From NCBI GenBank assembly GCA_051745395.1, contig JBNJEA010000001.1, positions 22,636 to 86,635 on the forward strand: DNA of 64,000 nucleotides, read 5' to 3'. Every line of letters begins with the position of its first letter. Position 1 is the stretch's first letter. Position numbers and translations under genes: made by a program. This DNA comes from JBNJEA01 sp051745395 (lineage in GTDB: Bacteria > Desulfobacterota > Desulfobacteria > Desulfobacterales > Desulfosalsimonadaceae). The notes beneath the pieces are model-generated. The model worked only from the letters and a program-made list of their open reading frames with translations, was not told where the DNA came from and searched no databases. Of the stretch, positions 22,714 through 34,127 are shown piece after piece.

Positions 22714-22968
22714 ATGGCACACAAAAAAGCAGGCGGCAGTTCAAAGAACGGTCGGGACAGCCGCGGACAACGACGGGGTGTAAAGCGTTACGGTGGCCAG
22801 CAGGTACGCGCCGGCAATATCCTGGTGCGGCAGCTTGGCACCAAGATCCATCCCGGCGAAAACGTCGGAATGGGCAAGGATTATACGATTTTTTCAAAAA
22901 TCGACGGCGTGGTCGCCTACGAGCGGATGGGCAAATCCCGGAAAAAAGTCAGCGTACATGCAGCGTGA
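22714..22968 (+). CDS. rpmA: 50S ribosomal protein L27
   Basis: An 84-residue protein starting [16 protein letters not shown], diagnostic of bL27, whose N-terminus reaches the peptidyl transferase centre. [12 protein letters not shown] and [20 protein letters not shown] follow as expected. An upstream frame extension to 22693 is rejected because the conserved N-terminus begins at 22714 with AGAGG before it. The stop overlaps the obgE GTG start (GTGA). Confidence 0.98.
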   Translation: MAHKKAGGSSKNGRDSRGQRRGVKRYGGQQVRAGNILVRQLGTKIHPGENVGMGKDYTIFSKIDGVVAYERMGKSRKKVSVHAA

Positions 22969-23972
22969 AATTCATTGATGAAGCCGTCATTACTGTTGCC
23001 GCCGGAAACGGAGGACGCGGTTGCGTCAGTTTCAGGCGCGAAAAATACGTACCGCGGGGCGGCCCGGATGGCGGTGACGGCGGCGACGGCGGCGATGTCA
23101 TAATCCGGACAACCGCCCGCCGGCGGACCCTTTACCAGTTCCAGTACAAAAAGCATTTCAAGGCCGCAGACGGCGGGGCCGGCCAGGGCAAGCAAAAAAC
23201 CGGCCGAAGCGGCCGGGACGTGGTGCTCGAACTGCCGCCCGGCACCGTTGTCCGCGACGGCCAAACCGGGGACTTGGTCTGCGATTGCATCGAAGACGGT
23301 CAAACCCTCGTAATCGCCCGCGGCGGCCGGGGCGGGCGCGGAAACATGCGTTTTGCCACCTCCACCAACCGGGCTCCCCGCCATGCACAGCCCGGACTGG
23401 CCGGCGAGAGCAAAACCCTGCAGCTGGATTTGAAACTGATAGCCGATGTCGGCATCATCGGCATGCCCAACGCTGGCAAATCCACCCTCATCAGTCGGCT
23501 TTCCGCTGCGCGTCCCAAAATCGCAGATTATCCCTTTACCACCATTTATCCGATCCTCGGTGTTGTTGCCGCCGGTGACGCGGAGCCGTTCGTGCTGGCC
23601 GATATTCCCGGTTTGATCGAGGGGGCCCACCAGGGCGCCGGTTTAGGGACTCGCTTTTTGCGGCACGTGGAACGGACCCGATTGTTGCTCCACCTCATGG
23701 ATGCCGCCACCATTGATCCGCAAGATCCCCTGGCCGCCTATCATATCATCAACAACGAACTGGCCGGTTTTTCCGAGACGCTGGCGCAAAAACCCCGGAT
23801 CATCGCCGTTAACAAAATGGATCTTTCCGACAGCGCCACTTTGTTGAACCGGGTGGCCGAGGCGTTGCCCGAAATCCCCGTATTCGGAATTTCCGCCGCC
23901 ACCGGCCAGGGCCTCGATTCATTGCAAAACGCATTGATTGCGGCCGTTTTTTCCGACCGAGCCACCGGATAA
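22965..23972 (+). CDS. obgE: GTPase Obg/CgtA
   Basis: A 335-residue ribosome-associated GTPase involved in 50S assembly and stress response. The glycine-rich Obg fold (about 1-158, with runs such as GGPDGGDGG) is followed by the G domain with G1 [10 protein letters not shown]2/G3 DYPFTT and [16 protein letters not shown], and G4 NKMD. It lacks the optional C-terminal extension. GTG start, coupled to rpmA by a 4-nt overlap. Confidence 0.97.
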   Translation: MKFIDEAVITVAAGNGGRGCVSFRREKYVPRGGPDGGDGGDGGDVIIRTTARRRTLYQFQYKKHFKAADGGAGQGKQKTGRSGRDVVLELPPGTVVRDGQTGDLVCDCIEDGQTLVIARGGRGGRGNMRFATSTNRAPRHAQPGLAGESKTLQLDLKLIADVGIIGMPNAGKSTLISRLSAARPKIADYPFTTIYPILGVVAAGDAEPFVLADIPGLIEGAHQGAGLGTRFLRHVERTRLLLHLMDAATIDPQDPLAAYHIINNELAGFSETLAQKPRIIAVNKMDLSDSATLLNRVAEALPEIPVFGISAATGQGLDSLQNALIAAVFSDRATG

Positions 23973-23977
23973 AGCCG

Positions 23978-25144
23978 ATGGCCAACCACCGGACTTGCCC
24001 CATGACCTTTGATCGAGCCCCTTATTTCAATCAGCTCCGCCGCGTGGTCATCAAAATCGGCAGCGGGGTCCTCACCGGCGCCTACGGGCTAAACAACGCC
24101 GTGATCGACCGGTTGAGCCACCAGATCAATGATTTGCTCGATTCGGGCATAGAGGTGTTGCTGGTCTCTTCCGGGGCCATGGCCGCCGGTCAGAAAAAAG
24201 TCGGCCTGGACCGCCGGCCGGATGAAATCCCCAGGCGCCAGGCTGTGGCGGCCGTGGGCCAGGCCGGGTTGATGCTGACCTATGAAACGGCCTTTGCCCG
24301 CTATGATCGCAAGGTGGCCCAAATCCTTCTGACCAACGATGATTTAAGCGTCAGCCGCCGCCGGTATTTAAATGCCCGCAATACCCTGCATACCCTGCTG
24401 TCCTGGCAGGTGTTGCCGATTATCAATGAAAACGACACCGTGGTGGTCGAAGAAATCAAGTTCGGCGACAACGACAATCTGTCGGCTTTGATTGCCTTGA
24501 TGATGAATGCCGATGTGCTGATCAACCTCACCGATATCGATTCTCTGTATACCGGCGATCCTCGTTCGGATCCGGCCGCGCAAAAGATTGAAGTGGTCGA
24601 CGACATCAACCGGGAAATCGAAACAGTGGCCAGCGGCCTGCCCGGGGCCCTGGGCACCGGCGGCATGCTGTCGAAAATCAAGGCCGCCCGGAAAGTCACC
24701 GCGGCCGGCATTCCCATGGTCATTGCCAACGGGGGGGCCGAGGATATATTACAGAAACTTTTTTCGGCCGCTTCGTGCGGCACCTTTTTCGTACCGGCCC
24801 GTGCCAGGCTTTCCAACCGGAAATGCTGGATCGGTTTTACGGTCAAGCCGAAAGGCACCATTACCATCGACGACGGGGCAGTGGCCGCCATTATGGAGAA
24901 AGGAAAAAGCCTGCTGCCCGGCGGCATCGTCAAGGCCGAAGGCGAGTTCGGCATCGGCGCGCCGGTGATGATCAAAGACCGCCGCGGCCGGGGGTTGGCC
25001 ACCGGCCTGGTCAATTACAGCGCCTCTGAAATTCGCAAAATCATGGGGTGCCAGTCTCACCAGATCAAGGAGGTGCTGCATTACAAGCCCTATGATGAAG
25101 TCATCCATCGCGACAACATGGCCGTGCTGGGCGAATGCGAGTAA
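23978..25144 (+). CDS. proB: Glutamate 5-kinase with PUA domain
   Basis: A 388-residue enzyme phosphorylating glutamate in the first step of proline synthesis. The amino-acid kinase domain begins VVIKIGSGVLT (near residue 24) and contains LVSSGAMAAG and VVVEEIKFGDNDNLSA. The C-terminal PUA domain covers about residues 285-380 (KGTITIDDGA, LLPGGIVKAEGEF). The ATG at 23978 is 5 nt after the obgE stop; ATG 24002 is an alternative start closer to the family N-terminus. Neither has a strong ribosome binding site. Confidence 0.96.
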   Translation: MANHRTCPMTFDRAPYFNQLRRVVIKIGSGVLTGAYGLNNAVIDRLSHQINDLLDSGIEVLLVSSGAMAAGQKKVGLDRRPDEIPRRQAVAAVGQAGLMLTYETAFARYDRKVAQILLTNDDLSVSRRRYLNARNTLHTLLSWQVLPIINENDTVVVEEIKFGDNDNLSALIALMMNADVLINLTDIDSLYTGDPRSDPAAQKIEVVDDINREIETVASGLPGALGTGGMLSKIKAARKVTAAGIPMVIANGGAEDILQKLFSAASCGTFFVPARARLSNRKCWIGFTVKPKGTITIDDGAVAAIMEKGKSLLPGGIVKAEGEFGIGAPVMIKDRRGRGLATGLVNYSASEIRKIMGCQSHQIKEVLHYKPYDEVIHRDNMAVLGECE

Positions 25145-25209
25145 AAAAGGGGTCGGCGGCACAAAGCGGGCCCGGCAAAGAACCTTTTTTGCGGTTCGGC
25201 AATTCGTAA

Positions 25210-25238
25210 TTGATCATCACGCAAAAGTGACGTATTTT
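25210..25238 (+). promoter_or_regulatory. Possible promoter ahead of proA
   Basis: TTGATC (25210-25215), 17 bp, TATTTT (25233-25238). The spacer contains a TCAC-N6-GTGA dyad. It sits in the 188-nt gap between proB and proA. This is weak pattern evidence only. Confidence 0.3.
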
Positions 25239-25332
25239 GGAACTGTTTTTTATCGGGCCGAACCAACAGTGAAATTATGGAAGACCCCCACGGAGACAAG
25301 CGACGCAGGGAGGGGGAAAGGATGGAATTGTC

Positions 25333-26589
25333 ATGACGATTGAATCGATTGTCACGGAAATGGCCGGTGCGGCACAGTCGGCCGCCGGTAAGCTGGCCGG
25401 CTTTTCATCTGTGGAAAAAAACGCGGCACTGGAAAAGATCGCGGAAAAGCTCGTCAAAAACGCAGACGCCATCCAGGCCGAAAACAAGCGCGATACGGAG
25501 AAGGCCCGGCAAAACGGATTGCCGGCAGCACTGATTGATCGCTTGACCATCACGGATCAAACCATTTCCTCCATGGCCGACGGCCTGCGGGAGGTGGCCG
25601 CCCTCGAAGATCCGGTCGGTTCGGCCGATAAGACCTGGCTGCGCCCCAATGGCCTGGAGGTTTCCCGGGTCCGGATTCCACTGGGTGTTATCGGCATTAT
25701 TTATGAATCCCGGCCCAACGTGACCATTGATGCAGCCGGGTTGTGCATCAAATCCGGCAATGCCGTTATTCTGCGCGGCGGCTCAGAGGCGCTTGCCTCC
25801 AACCGGGCCCTGGCGCAACTGATCTCCGAAGCCCTTGACGATGCCGGCCTGCCCCCCAAGGCCGTTCAGATCGTCCCGGTGGCCGAGCGCGAAGCCGTCA
25901 CGTACCTGTTGCAGCAGCAAGACGCCGTGGACCTGATCATCCCCCGCGGCGGGGAGGGCCTGATCCGCTATGTGGCGGAAAATTCGAGCATTCCCGTTTT
26001 AAAACATTACAAGGGCGTCTGTCATGTCTACGTGGATGACGGGGCGGATCTGTCCATGGCCGCCGATATCTGCTTAAATGCCAAGGTCCAGCGGCCCGGC
26101 GTCTGCAACGCCATGGAAACGCTGTTAATACATCGCAATATGGCCGAAACCTTTCTGCCGGAAATGGCCCAACAGTTCTTCGAGGCCGGTGTTGCGCTCC
26201 GGGGTTGCGAACAAACGCAGAAGCTGGTGCCCGAAGCCGTCGCCGCTACAAAAGACGATTGGTCCGAGGAATACCTGGACCTGATTTTATCCGTAAAGGT
26301 CGTCGACGACATGGCCGCTGCCATGGACCACATTGCCCGTTACGGCTCCCGCCATACCGAGGCCATCGTAACCGCGGACTATCAGCGGGCCCGGCGGTTT
26401 TTGCAGCGGGTTGACTCCTCGGTGGTTTTGGTCAATGCCTCGACCCGGTTCAACGACGGCGGGCAACTGGGACTGGGCGCGGAGATGGGAATCAGCACCT
26501 CGAAACTCCATGCCTTCGGCCCCATGGGGCTGGCGGAGTTGACCACCACGAAATTCGTGGTCCGGGGCGAGGGACAGGTGCGGACGTAA
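25333..26589 (+). CDS. proA: Glutamate-5-semialdehyde dehydrogenase (gamma-glutamyl phosphate reductase)
   Basis: A 418-residue NADPH-dependent aldehyde-dehydrogenase-fold enzyme, the second step of proline synthesis after ProB. The catalytic cysteine motif [13 protein letters not shown] (near residue 257), [17 protein letters not shown] (near 115) and the ending [12 protein letters not shown] are all family marks. The length is normal. GGGAGGGGGAAAGGA lies about 12-25 nt ahead of the ATG. Confidence 0.97.
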   Translation: MTIESIVTEMAGAAQSAAGKLAGFSSVEKNAALEKIAEKLVKNADAIQAENKRDTEKARQNGLPAALIDRLTITDQTISSMADGLREVAALEDPVGSADKTWLRPNGLEVSRVRIPLGVIGIIYESRPNVTIDAAGLCIKSGNAVILRGGSEALASNRALAQLISEALDDAGLPPKAVQIVPVAEREAVTYLLQQQDAVDLIIPRGGEGLIRYVAENSSIPVLKHYKGVCHVYVDDGADLSMAADICLNAKVQRPGVCNAMETLLIHRNMAETFLPEMAQQFFEAGVALRGCEQTQKLVPEAVAATKDDWSEEYLDLILSVKVVDDMAAAMDHIARYGSRHTEAIVTADYQRARRFLQRVDSSVVLVNASTRFNDGGQLGLGAEMGISTSKLHAFGPMGLAELTTTKFVVRGEGQVRT

Positions 26590-26707
26590 GACACGGTTTT
26601 AAGGTGAAAGGTCCGGGGTTTAGGGTTCAACGTTACCGGCCGGACGCGGGGAAAGGGGTTCCCATGCGGCGGCCGAAGGGGGTAAATGGTTTGAAACTTG
26701 CATCTGA

Positions 26708-27787
<1,080 letters not shown>

Positions 27788-27795
<8 letters not shown>

Positions 27796-29341
27796 TCCGC
27801 CGAAGAAGCGATGTCTGCTGTTAATACTCGATGGCTGGGGAATTGCCGACCCGGGCGAACACAATGCCGTGTGGGTGGCCAAGACCCCGTTTTTAGACGG
27901 CTTGAAAACCGAATACCCCAACACCCAACTCGCGTGTGCCGGAAAAGCCGTGGGCCTTCCCGAAGGCATCATGGGCAATTCAGAGGTGGGGCACTTAAAT
28001 ATCGGCGCCGGCCGGGTAGTCTACCAGGCCCTGTTGCGCATTGACGTGGCCATCGAAGACGGGTCGTTTTTCGATAACCCCGCGCTGGTCCACGCCATGG
28101 AAGCCGTGGACCGGCGCGGCACGGCCCTGCACCTGATGGGGTTGGTATCCGATGGCGGTGTTCACAGCCAGATGACCCACCTGTATGCCTTAATCGATAT
28201 GGCGGCCCGTTTCGGACTGGAAAAGGTTTATGTGCATGCCATTTTAGACGGCCGCGACACTCCGCCTGACAAGGGGGTGACCTATATCAGCCGGTTGCAG
28301 CAGGCGCTCGATGAAAAAGGGGTCGGCCAAATCGCCACCGTTTGCGGCCGTTATTACGCCATGGACCGCGACAAACGCTGGCAGCGTACCGAACTGGCCT
28401 ATCGGCTCTACACCCTGGCCGAGGGAGAAGCCGAAACCGATCCGGTTGCCGCCGTCAAAAATGCATATGCCCGGGGCGAGACTGACGAGTTTGTCAAACC
28501 CGTGGTGATAACGGCCAAAGACGGCCACCCCCGGGCCACGGTGGACGACGGCGATGGGGTGATCTTTTTCAATTTTCGCCCCGATCGCGTCCGTCAGATC
28601 ACCCGGGCGTTTACGGCCGCGGAATTCGACGAATTCCAGCGGCCGAAAGTGCCCGCCCTGGCCGATTATGTCTGCATGGCCCCCTATGATGAGACCTTTG
28701 ACCTGCCCGTGGCCTTTACGCCGATGCAGCCGGAAAATATCCTCGGCGAAGTCATCAGCAACGCGGGGCTGCGGCAACTGCGCCTGGCGGAAACGGAAAA
28801 ATACGCCCATGTAACCTATTTTTTCAACGGCGGCCGCGAAGTACCGTTTGCCGGTGAAGACCGGAAATTGATTCCCTCGCCCCGCGAGGTGGGCACCTAT
28901 GATGAAAAACCGGAAATGAGCGCCCATGAAGTAGCCGATGAAGCCGTAACGCGCATTGAAAAAAATACGTATCACCTGGTGGTGATCAATTTTGCCAACC
29001 TGGACATGGTGGGGCATACGGGCAGCCTGGAAGCCGCCGTCAAAGCCTGTGAGGCCGTTGACACAAGTGCGGCCCGGGTGGTGTCGGCAGCACTGGACAA
29101 CGGCTATAGCGTCATGGTCACCGCCGATCACGGAAACGCGGAGCAGATGGACGATGCCGGCGGACCGCATACCGCCCATACCTTAAATCCCGTGCCGTTT
29201 GTCCTCATCGATGACCGCTACGGCAGCCGTTGTGTTCTTCGGGAAGGTGTGCTCGGCGACATCGCCCCCACGGTGCTCGATATTATGGGCATTGCCCAGC
29301 CCCCGGAAATGACGTGTCGGACACTGATTGAAACGGAGTGA
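27788..29341 (+). CDS. gpmI: 2,3-bisphosphoglycerate-independent phosphoglycerate mutase
   Basis: A 517-residue Mn2+-dependent enzyme of the alkaline phosphatase superfamily that interconverts 3- and 2-phosphoglycerate. LLILDGWGI (near residue 10), MGNSEVGHLNIGAGR (phosphoserine in GNSEVGH), DGRDTPP, and the metal-binding NFANLDMVGHTG and TADHGNAEQM are all present. The ATG at 27788 directly precedes the conserved N-terminus and has GGGAG upstream; a longer frame starting at 27719 lies inside rsfS. Confidence 0.97.
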
Positions 29342-29369
29342 AAAACACCTGAAAAACCGGTGAAAATCA

Positions 29370-29930
29370 ATGGATAATTTCTCCAAACCCTATCAAATGA
29401 TCACGGATTTCGTCACGGAAAAGCCCGTGCCCGATGTCGGCGCCGAGGCCAACCGGCAGGCCGTGGAACGCTACCTGGTCAATGAAAAAGGCTACCGGCG
29501 AAACGACATCAGCGTGGATATGGACCTGGATCTGGAAGTTGCCGGAAATCGCTATAAGACCCGGTTGGACCTTGTGGTTTTCGTCGACGGCACAGCGGCG
29601 ATGGTGATCAAGTGCGCCGCCGGATCACTCGATTCCCGGGAAAAGGAAGTCATCGCCGCGGCCCGGGTTGCCGCCGGGCGGCCCATGCCCTATGCAGCGG
29701 CCTCAGACGGACAAACCGCCCTTGTATATGATGCCGTCAACCGGAAAAAATGCGGCCAGGGCCTTGCCAGCCTGCCGTCGCCGGAGGCCCTTCGGCAAAA
29801 GTTGGCCCAGGATCGGCCGGCAGCGATTTCTCCCGGCCGCCTGGAGAAGGAAAAATTGATTTTCCGCTCCTATGACCTGATGAATATCAATGTCGGCCGC
29901 AACATTGCGGATGGCAAAAACCCGGATTAA
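29370..29930 (+). CDS. HsdR N-terminal-like (HSDR_N) protein, probably without nuclease activity
   Basis: A 186-residue protein resembling the N-terminal domain of type I restriction R subunits, seen as a stand-alone protein in many Desulfobacterota. The segment RLDLVVFVDGTAAMVIKCAAG aligns with the R-x-D-x-V-V...V-I-E-x-K core of the PD-(D/E)xK fold, but the E-x-K positions read K-C-A, so the nuclease site looks lost. No R-M methylase or helicase gene is nearby. It lies 28 nt after gpmI and 14 nt before the HEAT-like gene, suggesting cotranscription. Confidence 0.7.
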   Translation: MDNFSKPYQMITDFVTEKPVPDVGAEANRQAVERYLVNEKGYRRNDISVDMDLDLEVAGNRYKTRLDLVVFVDGTAAMVIKCAAGSLDSREKEVIAAARVAAGRPMPYAAASDGQTALVYDAVNRKKCGQGLASLPSPEALRQKLAQDRPAAISPGRLEKEKLIFRSYDLMNINVGRNIADGKNPD

Positions 29931-29944
29931 AGACATTACGCCCT

Positions 29945-32206
29945 ATGGCTGACAATGCGTCACGGAAAAAGGCCCTGGATTTTCTGTTCGTGTTCAATGC
30001 GGCGATTACCAATATGCGCCTCTATCCACCAACCAGTGCCATCATTCAACACTCGGTGGAACGGATGAACAAAGTCCTTGCCGATACCTTTGCCATCGTC
30101 TCGCCCCTGGAATACGCGGAATCGGAAAAAAACCTCCTGGTTCTGGGCGATCCGCTGCCGGAAAAAGAACAGCAAAAGCCACAGGTCAGCACCTTTCTGG
30201 CTTTGATGCTCGATATGGGCATCCGCAGTATCTCCATTGAAAAAGGCATTACCGCGGAGCAAATCACCGCCTTTCTGTCGATCGTGGCCAGATCGAAAGA
30301 CGAAATCGCCGCGGGCGGCGGTCTGCAGACGCTCATGGACCAATCCGATATCCGCCATATCACCATCGATGAAAAGATCTATGTGGGCATGGATTCGGAG
30401 CATAGCATCATGTCGGGCCTCGGCATCAGTGACGCCGATTTTGCCCGGTATTTGACCGGCGAGCAGGAAATATCCAAGGAGGTCCTCGAGCAGGTGCGCC
30501 AGATTGCCGGTAATCCCGAATGGTTTTCCGAAGCCTTTTCCTCCGGAGTGAAGCAGCTCATGGAAGGCGATGTTCAAAAGAAAAAGCAGGCGGACCTGTC
30601 CAAGGCGTTTGCCGGGATGATCAGTGCCTTGGACGGCATCACCGACGCGGACAAAGACGATATCGCCCGGTATATCATCCAGTCCATGTCGGAAATGGAC
30701 GAGGACGTGCTGGCCACTGTGCTGACCCAGAACCTGGATGCGGTCTTTGGGGAAGATTTCTTTTCGGAGTTTGTGGAACAAATCGATACCCAACGGTTTC
30801 AAAAGCTTTTTTCCCGCCTCGGCGAAATGCTGGAAAAGCGGGAAAGCAAGTCGCGTGATCCATCGGAATCCGAAGCCATTGAGCGGGTCTATCACCTGCT
30901 CGAGCAAACGGAAAAAGGGCAAGCCCTCCAGGCAGGAGCCGGCGGGACCGGGGAGCAAAGCCAATCGGCCGATACCGGCGAGGCGGCAACGGGGAAAGGA
31001 TCGCAAGACCGGCTCCATCATTTGAAAAACCAGTTAAACCGGATCATGAAAGGCGACGCCGGGGCCTTCTGCGAAGACGTGGTCGGAAGTAACCTGGCCG
31101 AGACCTATGAAAAATTAATCGCCAGCGGCAAAACCGATATCGCGGAGCGATTAAACGGTCGGATGGGCGATGCGCTGTTAAACGAGGACCCCGCGGTTCG
31201 AAAGGCCGTCGCCGGTATTATGGCCGAAATTGACGAAAAGCTGGCCGCCGCCGATCGTCTCGATGAACGGATGGAACTGTCGAAAAAGCTGGCGGATTGG
31301 GTGAAATTTGAAACGGCCGTGACAACGGAGTTTGAAAGGGTCACCGGGCAGATGCAGCAACTGTCGCAGGAATTGATTGAAAACGACCGGGAACAGGACG
31401 CCGAGCAGATTCTGGAGGCCTACCATTTAGTGGCCCGGGGCAATCTGGAAAAAGACGAAGCCATCCAGGCCCTTGCCGGGAATATGTTGCAAAACGTCGC
31501 CACAGACGCTATCCTCGACACCCTGTTGAAGGAAAAAAAATCGGGGCAGAACCGGCCCAAGGACGATATTTACAGCCTGGTCATTCTCGGCTCCACAACG
31601 GTGGAACGGTTGCTGGACCGATTGTATGACAGCCGCAACATGTCGGAGCGCAACCGGATCATCCAGGCCATCGGCCAGATCGGTAAACCGGCGCTCGGCC
31701 CGGTAATCGAGCGGCTGCATCAGGGCGGTCCCTGGTATTACCTTCGCAACCTGGTGTTGCTCGCAGGGCGGCTCGGGGATGAAAGGCAGCTTTCGACACT
31801 GGCCACAATAGTGGGGCATGCCGATTACCGGGTGCAGCTCGAGGCCATTAAAAGCATTCAAAATATCGGCGGCTCCGAGGCGGGCCGGATTTTATATGAA
31901 CACATTGATACCATTGACGATCAGCTCAAGGGGTATATGATCTCGGTACTCGGGGCGTTGCGTTACCGGCCGGCCGCCCCGTATCTCATTGACCTGATCA
32001 CATCCAGGGCCCCGGGAAAATCAAAAGCCGATCACGCGGAAATCCGGGAAAAAACCTGTGAAGCCTTAGGGCGGATGCAGGCGCAGGAGGCGGTGACCGC
32101 CCTGGAAAAGGTGGTCCGCAGCAAAGGCGTCCTGGGCAGGAAAACCCATCCGGAAAACGTCCGATCAGCGGCCGCCAGAGCCCTGTCCAACATCAAACGG
32201 GGATAG
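29945..32206 (+). CDS. Large helical protein with C-terminal HEAT-like repeats
   Basis: A 753-residue soluble protein. The N-terminal 230 residues are helical with a YPPTSAII motif near residue 22. The middle (about 300-360) is low-complexity, rich in Gly/Ala/Gln. The C-terminal 250 residues contain repeated helical pairs of HEAT type (GQIGKPALGPVIERL, VQLEAIKSIQNIGG, CEALGRMQAQEAVTALEKVV, VRSAAARALSNIK). HEAT arrays usually act as protein-binding scaffolds. The partner is likely encoded next door: the HSDR_N gene before it or the cNMP/PilZ gene 34 nt after. No catalytic motif is seen. Confidence 0.75.
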   Translation: MADNASRKKALDFLFVFNAAITNMRLYPPTSAIIQHSVERMNKVLADTFAIVSPLEYAESEKNLLVLGDPLPEKEQQKPQVSTFLALMLDMGIRSISIEKGITAEQITAFLSIVARSKDEIAAGGGLQTLMDQSDIRHITIDEKIYVGMDSEHSIMSGLGISDADFARYLTGEQEISKEVLEQVRQIAGNPEWFSEAFSSGVKQLMEGDVQKKKQADLSKAFAGMISALDGITDADKDDIARYIIQSMSEMDEDVLATVLTQNLDAVFGEDFFSEFVEQIDTQRFQKLFSRLGEMLEKRESKSRDPSESEAIERVYHLLEQTEKGQALQAGAGGTGEQSQSADTGEAATGKGSQDRLHHLKNQLNRIMKGDAGAFCEDVVGSNLAETYEKLIASGKTDIAERLNGRMGDALLNEDPAVRKAVAGIMAEIDEKLAAADRLDERMELSKKLADWVKFETAVTTEFERVTGQMQQLSQELIENDREQDAEQILEAYHLVARGNLEKDEAIQALAGNMLQNVATDAILDTLLKEKKSGQNRPKDDIYSLVILGSTTVERLLDRLYDSRNMSERNRIIQAIGQIGKPALGPVIERLHQGGPWYYLRNLVLLAGRLGDERQLSTLATIVGHADYRVQLEAIKSIQNIGGSEAGRILYEHIDTIDDQLKGYMISVLGALRYRPAAPYLIDLITSRAPGKSKADHAEIREKTCEALGRMQAQEAVTALEKVVRSKGVLGRKTHPENVRSAAARALSNIKRG

Positions 32207-32240
32207 CCCGGCCATAAGCAACCATCAAAGGAGGATACCG

Positions 32241-33248
32241 ATGGCCGATCTTGCCAGCCAGGAAGCGCTACTGGATCAATACATCAGCGAAAATAAAACC
32301 GAAGAAGCTCTCAAGCTCCTGTTCGACCTGATCGTGGCGCATGCAAAGGAAAAAAATTTTGAAAAGGCCGAGGCTTTGCATGAAAGACTCTATGATGTAG
32401 ACCCCATGGCCTTGACCGAAATCGTTCGGGCCGGTGAAATTATTGAAGAGGCCAAAAGCGAAAGCCTGGACAAGGAGCACCTGGAAATCTGGGCCGATCT
32501 GTATGAAAACCTGTCGGCCGCAGAAGGCAATGCACTGTATTATTCCATGAAACCCCGGGAATTTGAGGCCGGCGAGCCGATTGTGGAGCAGGGCGCCATC
32601 GACAACCGCCTCTACTTCATCAACAAGGGGGAGGTCAAGGCTGTTTTCCGCAAAGAAGACAAGGAAAAGCTTTTGCTGACATTGGGCGTGGGCGATATTT
32701 TCGGCCAGGACCAGTTTTTTTCCGCCACCGTGTCCACGGTTTCCCTGATACCGCTTTCCCGGGTCAAGGTTACCTGCCTGGAAAGCGATGTGTTGAAAAA
32801 ATGGAAAAACGATACCCCGGCACTGGAATCCAAACTGTTTGACTATTGCCGCTACCGCGACAAGATCAAGCAGACCCTCGGGGCCAAGGGCATGGAACGC
32901 CGGGAGTATACGCGCACCCCGCTTTCCGGCAAGATGGTGTTTCACCTGCTCGACGGGGCGAACAAAAGCATGGGAAAGGCGTATAAGGGCGAGATTTCCG
33001 ATATTTCCGCCGGCGGACTTTCCTTTCTGATCAAAACCTCCAAGCCGGAAACCATCCGCATGCTGCTCGGCCGAAGGCTGCAGGTGAAATTCGATCTGGT
33101 CTTAAAAGACGGGCAGCGCCGCACCGTGGACCAGCCCGGCCACGTCATTGCCGTGCAGTCCCAGGCATTTGATGACTTCTCCATTCATTTAAAACTCGAC
33201 ACCCCGCTGGATCAGTCGCTGATCGAAGCCATTACGCAGGGCGATTGA
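32241..33248 (+). CDS. Cyclic-nucleotide-binding domain fused to PilZ domain
   Basis: A 335-residue regulatory protein. Residues 1-90 are helical, possibly TPR-like. Residues 105-215 form a cNMP-binding beta-roll (GEPIVEQGAIDNRLYFINKGEVK, GDIFGQD). Residues 220-332 form a PilZ domain with RREYTR and DISAGGL, matching the RxxxR and D/N-x-S-x-x-G motifs that bind cyclic di-GMP. The beta-roll phosphate-binding cassette lacks an obvious R-A-A signature, so it may not bind cAMP. GGAGG precedes the ATG. The HD-GYP protein at 13589-14710 is a candidate source of the c-di-GMP signal. Confidence 0.85.
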   Translation: MADLASQEALLDQYISENKTEEALKLLFDLIVAHAKEKNFEKAEALHERLYDVDPMALTEIVRAGEIIEEAKSESLDKEHLEIWADLYENLSAAEGNALYYSMKPREFEAGEPIVEQGAIDNRLYFINKGEVKAVFRKEDKEKLLLTLGVGDIFGQDQFFSATVSTVSLIPLSRVKVTCLESDVLKKWKNDTPALESKLFDYCRYRDKIKQTLGAKGMERREYTRTPLSGKMVFHLLDGANKSMGKAYKGEISDISAGGLSFLIKTSKPETIRMLLGRRLQVKFDLVLKDGQRRTVDQPGHVIAVQSQAFDDFSIHLKLDTPLDQSLIEAITQGD

Positions 33249-33323
33249 CCGCTTTATTACTTTGATGTTTATTACTTTGCCATCTGAAAAATAACTATTT
33301 ACGGCAGCAGCATATGCTGCACA

Positions 33324-33366
33324 AAAAAAGGCTTTGCCCGCAATTGTTCGGGGCAAAGCCTTTTTT
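33324..33366. terminator. Bidirectional intrinsic terminator
   Basis: A perfect 16-bp stem (arm AAAAAAGGCTTTGCCC with its complement) and 11-nt loop sit between convergent genes, with A- and T-runs on the two sides, so it can terminate both. Just upstream, 33279-33306 holds TTGCCATCTGAAA and TTTACG, a degraded relative of the centre of the repeat at 6316-6381. Confidence 0.92.
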
Positions 33367-33396
33367 GTTTTGGTGGAAAAACGGCCGGCGGCGGAT

Positions 33397-34074
33397 TTAC
33401 TTGCCGGCGACCTCGTTATTGCAGTGCTTGCAAACTTTTGCGCGCTTTTTGATGACCTCTGCGCAAAACGGGCATTCCCGGGTGAAATGACGTTCATGAA
33501 TTTTGGTTACGGCATCATTTACCGTATTTTGAAGTGCTTGGTTTCCGAATTTGTGGCTGTTGAGCAACTCGACGGCTTCCAGATCGGCCATGTCGCCCGC
33601 CATTTCGGCGGCTTTGATCCGCACCCGCGACGGCTCCGTGGCATCGAGCAGCATGCGGACCACACTGATGGCATCATTGGAGACGTAGCACTCCGAAAGC
33701 ACGGAAAAACCGCGTTTGGTCTGTTCCTTGAGCGCTTCGCGTTCGGCCACTTCCTGTTCATCGATAATTTGGGCCTGACCGCCCACGGAACTAAAAACGG
33801 GCATCAGTTCAAAATTTTTGTCATTCGGGCTTTTAATGCAGCGATAGGAAGCGTTCTGGGAGTAATTTTCCCACAGGTTTTCCCATCCCTGCACATAGAG
33901 CGGACATTCATCGTTAAAGCAGACGAACATGTAAGGCGAATCCCAGCCCAGCCCGTCGCCGACTGCCACCGGCGGAATTTCCCATATTTTCATTTCGGTG
34001 CCGCAGTGCGGGCACACCGGTTTTTCCTGTTCCAGTACCCGTTCAAGGACTTGTTCCTTGGTCTCAAACATCAT
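33397..34074 (-). CDS. Zinc-ribbon and HEAT-like hypothetical protein
   Basis: A 225-residue soluble protein. An N-terminal CPHCG...CFNDECP pair (near residues 21 and 52) and a C-terminal CPFCAEVIKKRAKVCKHC (near residues 203-220) look like two zinc ribbons. Between them is a helical stretch with V-R-I-K-A-A-E-M-A-G-D and V-E-L-L-N resembling one HEAT pair. The C-terminal ribbon is of the type often found on regulatory or chaperone-like proteins. The precise role is unknown. It follows the acidic-tail gene on the same strand. Confidence 0.75.
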   Translation of the reverse strand: MMFETKEQVLERVLEQEKPVCPHCGTEMKIWEIPPVAVGDGLGWDSPYMFVCFNDECPLYVQGWENLWENYSQNASYRCIKSPNDKNFELMPVFSSVGGQAQIIDEQEVAEREALKEQTKRGFSVLSECYVSNDAISVVRMLLDATEPSRVRIKAAEMAGDMADLEAVELLNSHKFGNQALQNTVNDAVTKIHERHFTRECPFCAEVIKKRAKVCKHCNNEVAGK

Positions 34075-34127
34075 AGGGTTTTCTCCTTATATTTTTATAC
34101 CTGTTATCCGCCGGTGCGAAAATGCGA

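Noticed and set aside
29370..29930. Restriction-modification or other anti-phage defence locus suggested by the HsdR-N domain
   Set aside because: No HsdM, HsdS, helicase or other defence genes are nearby and the nuclease residues appear lost.
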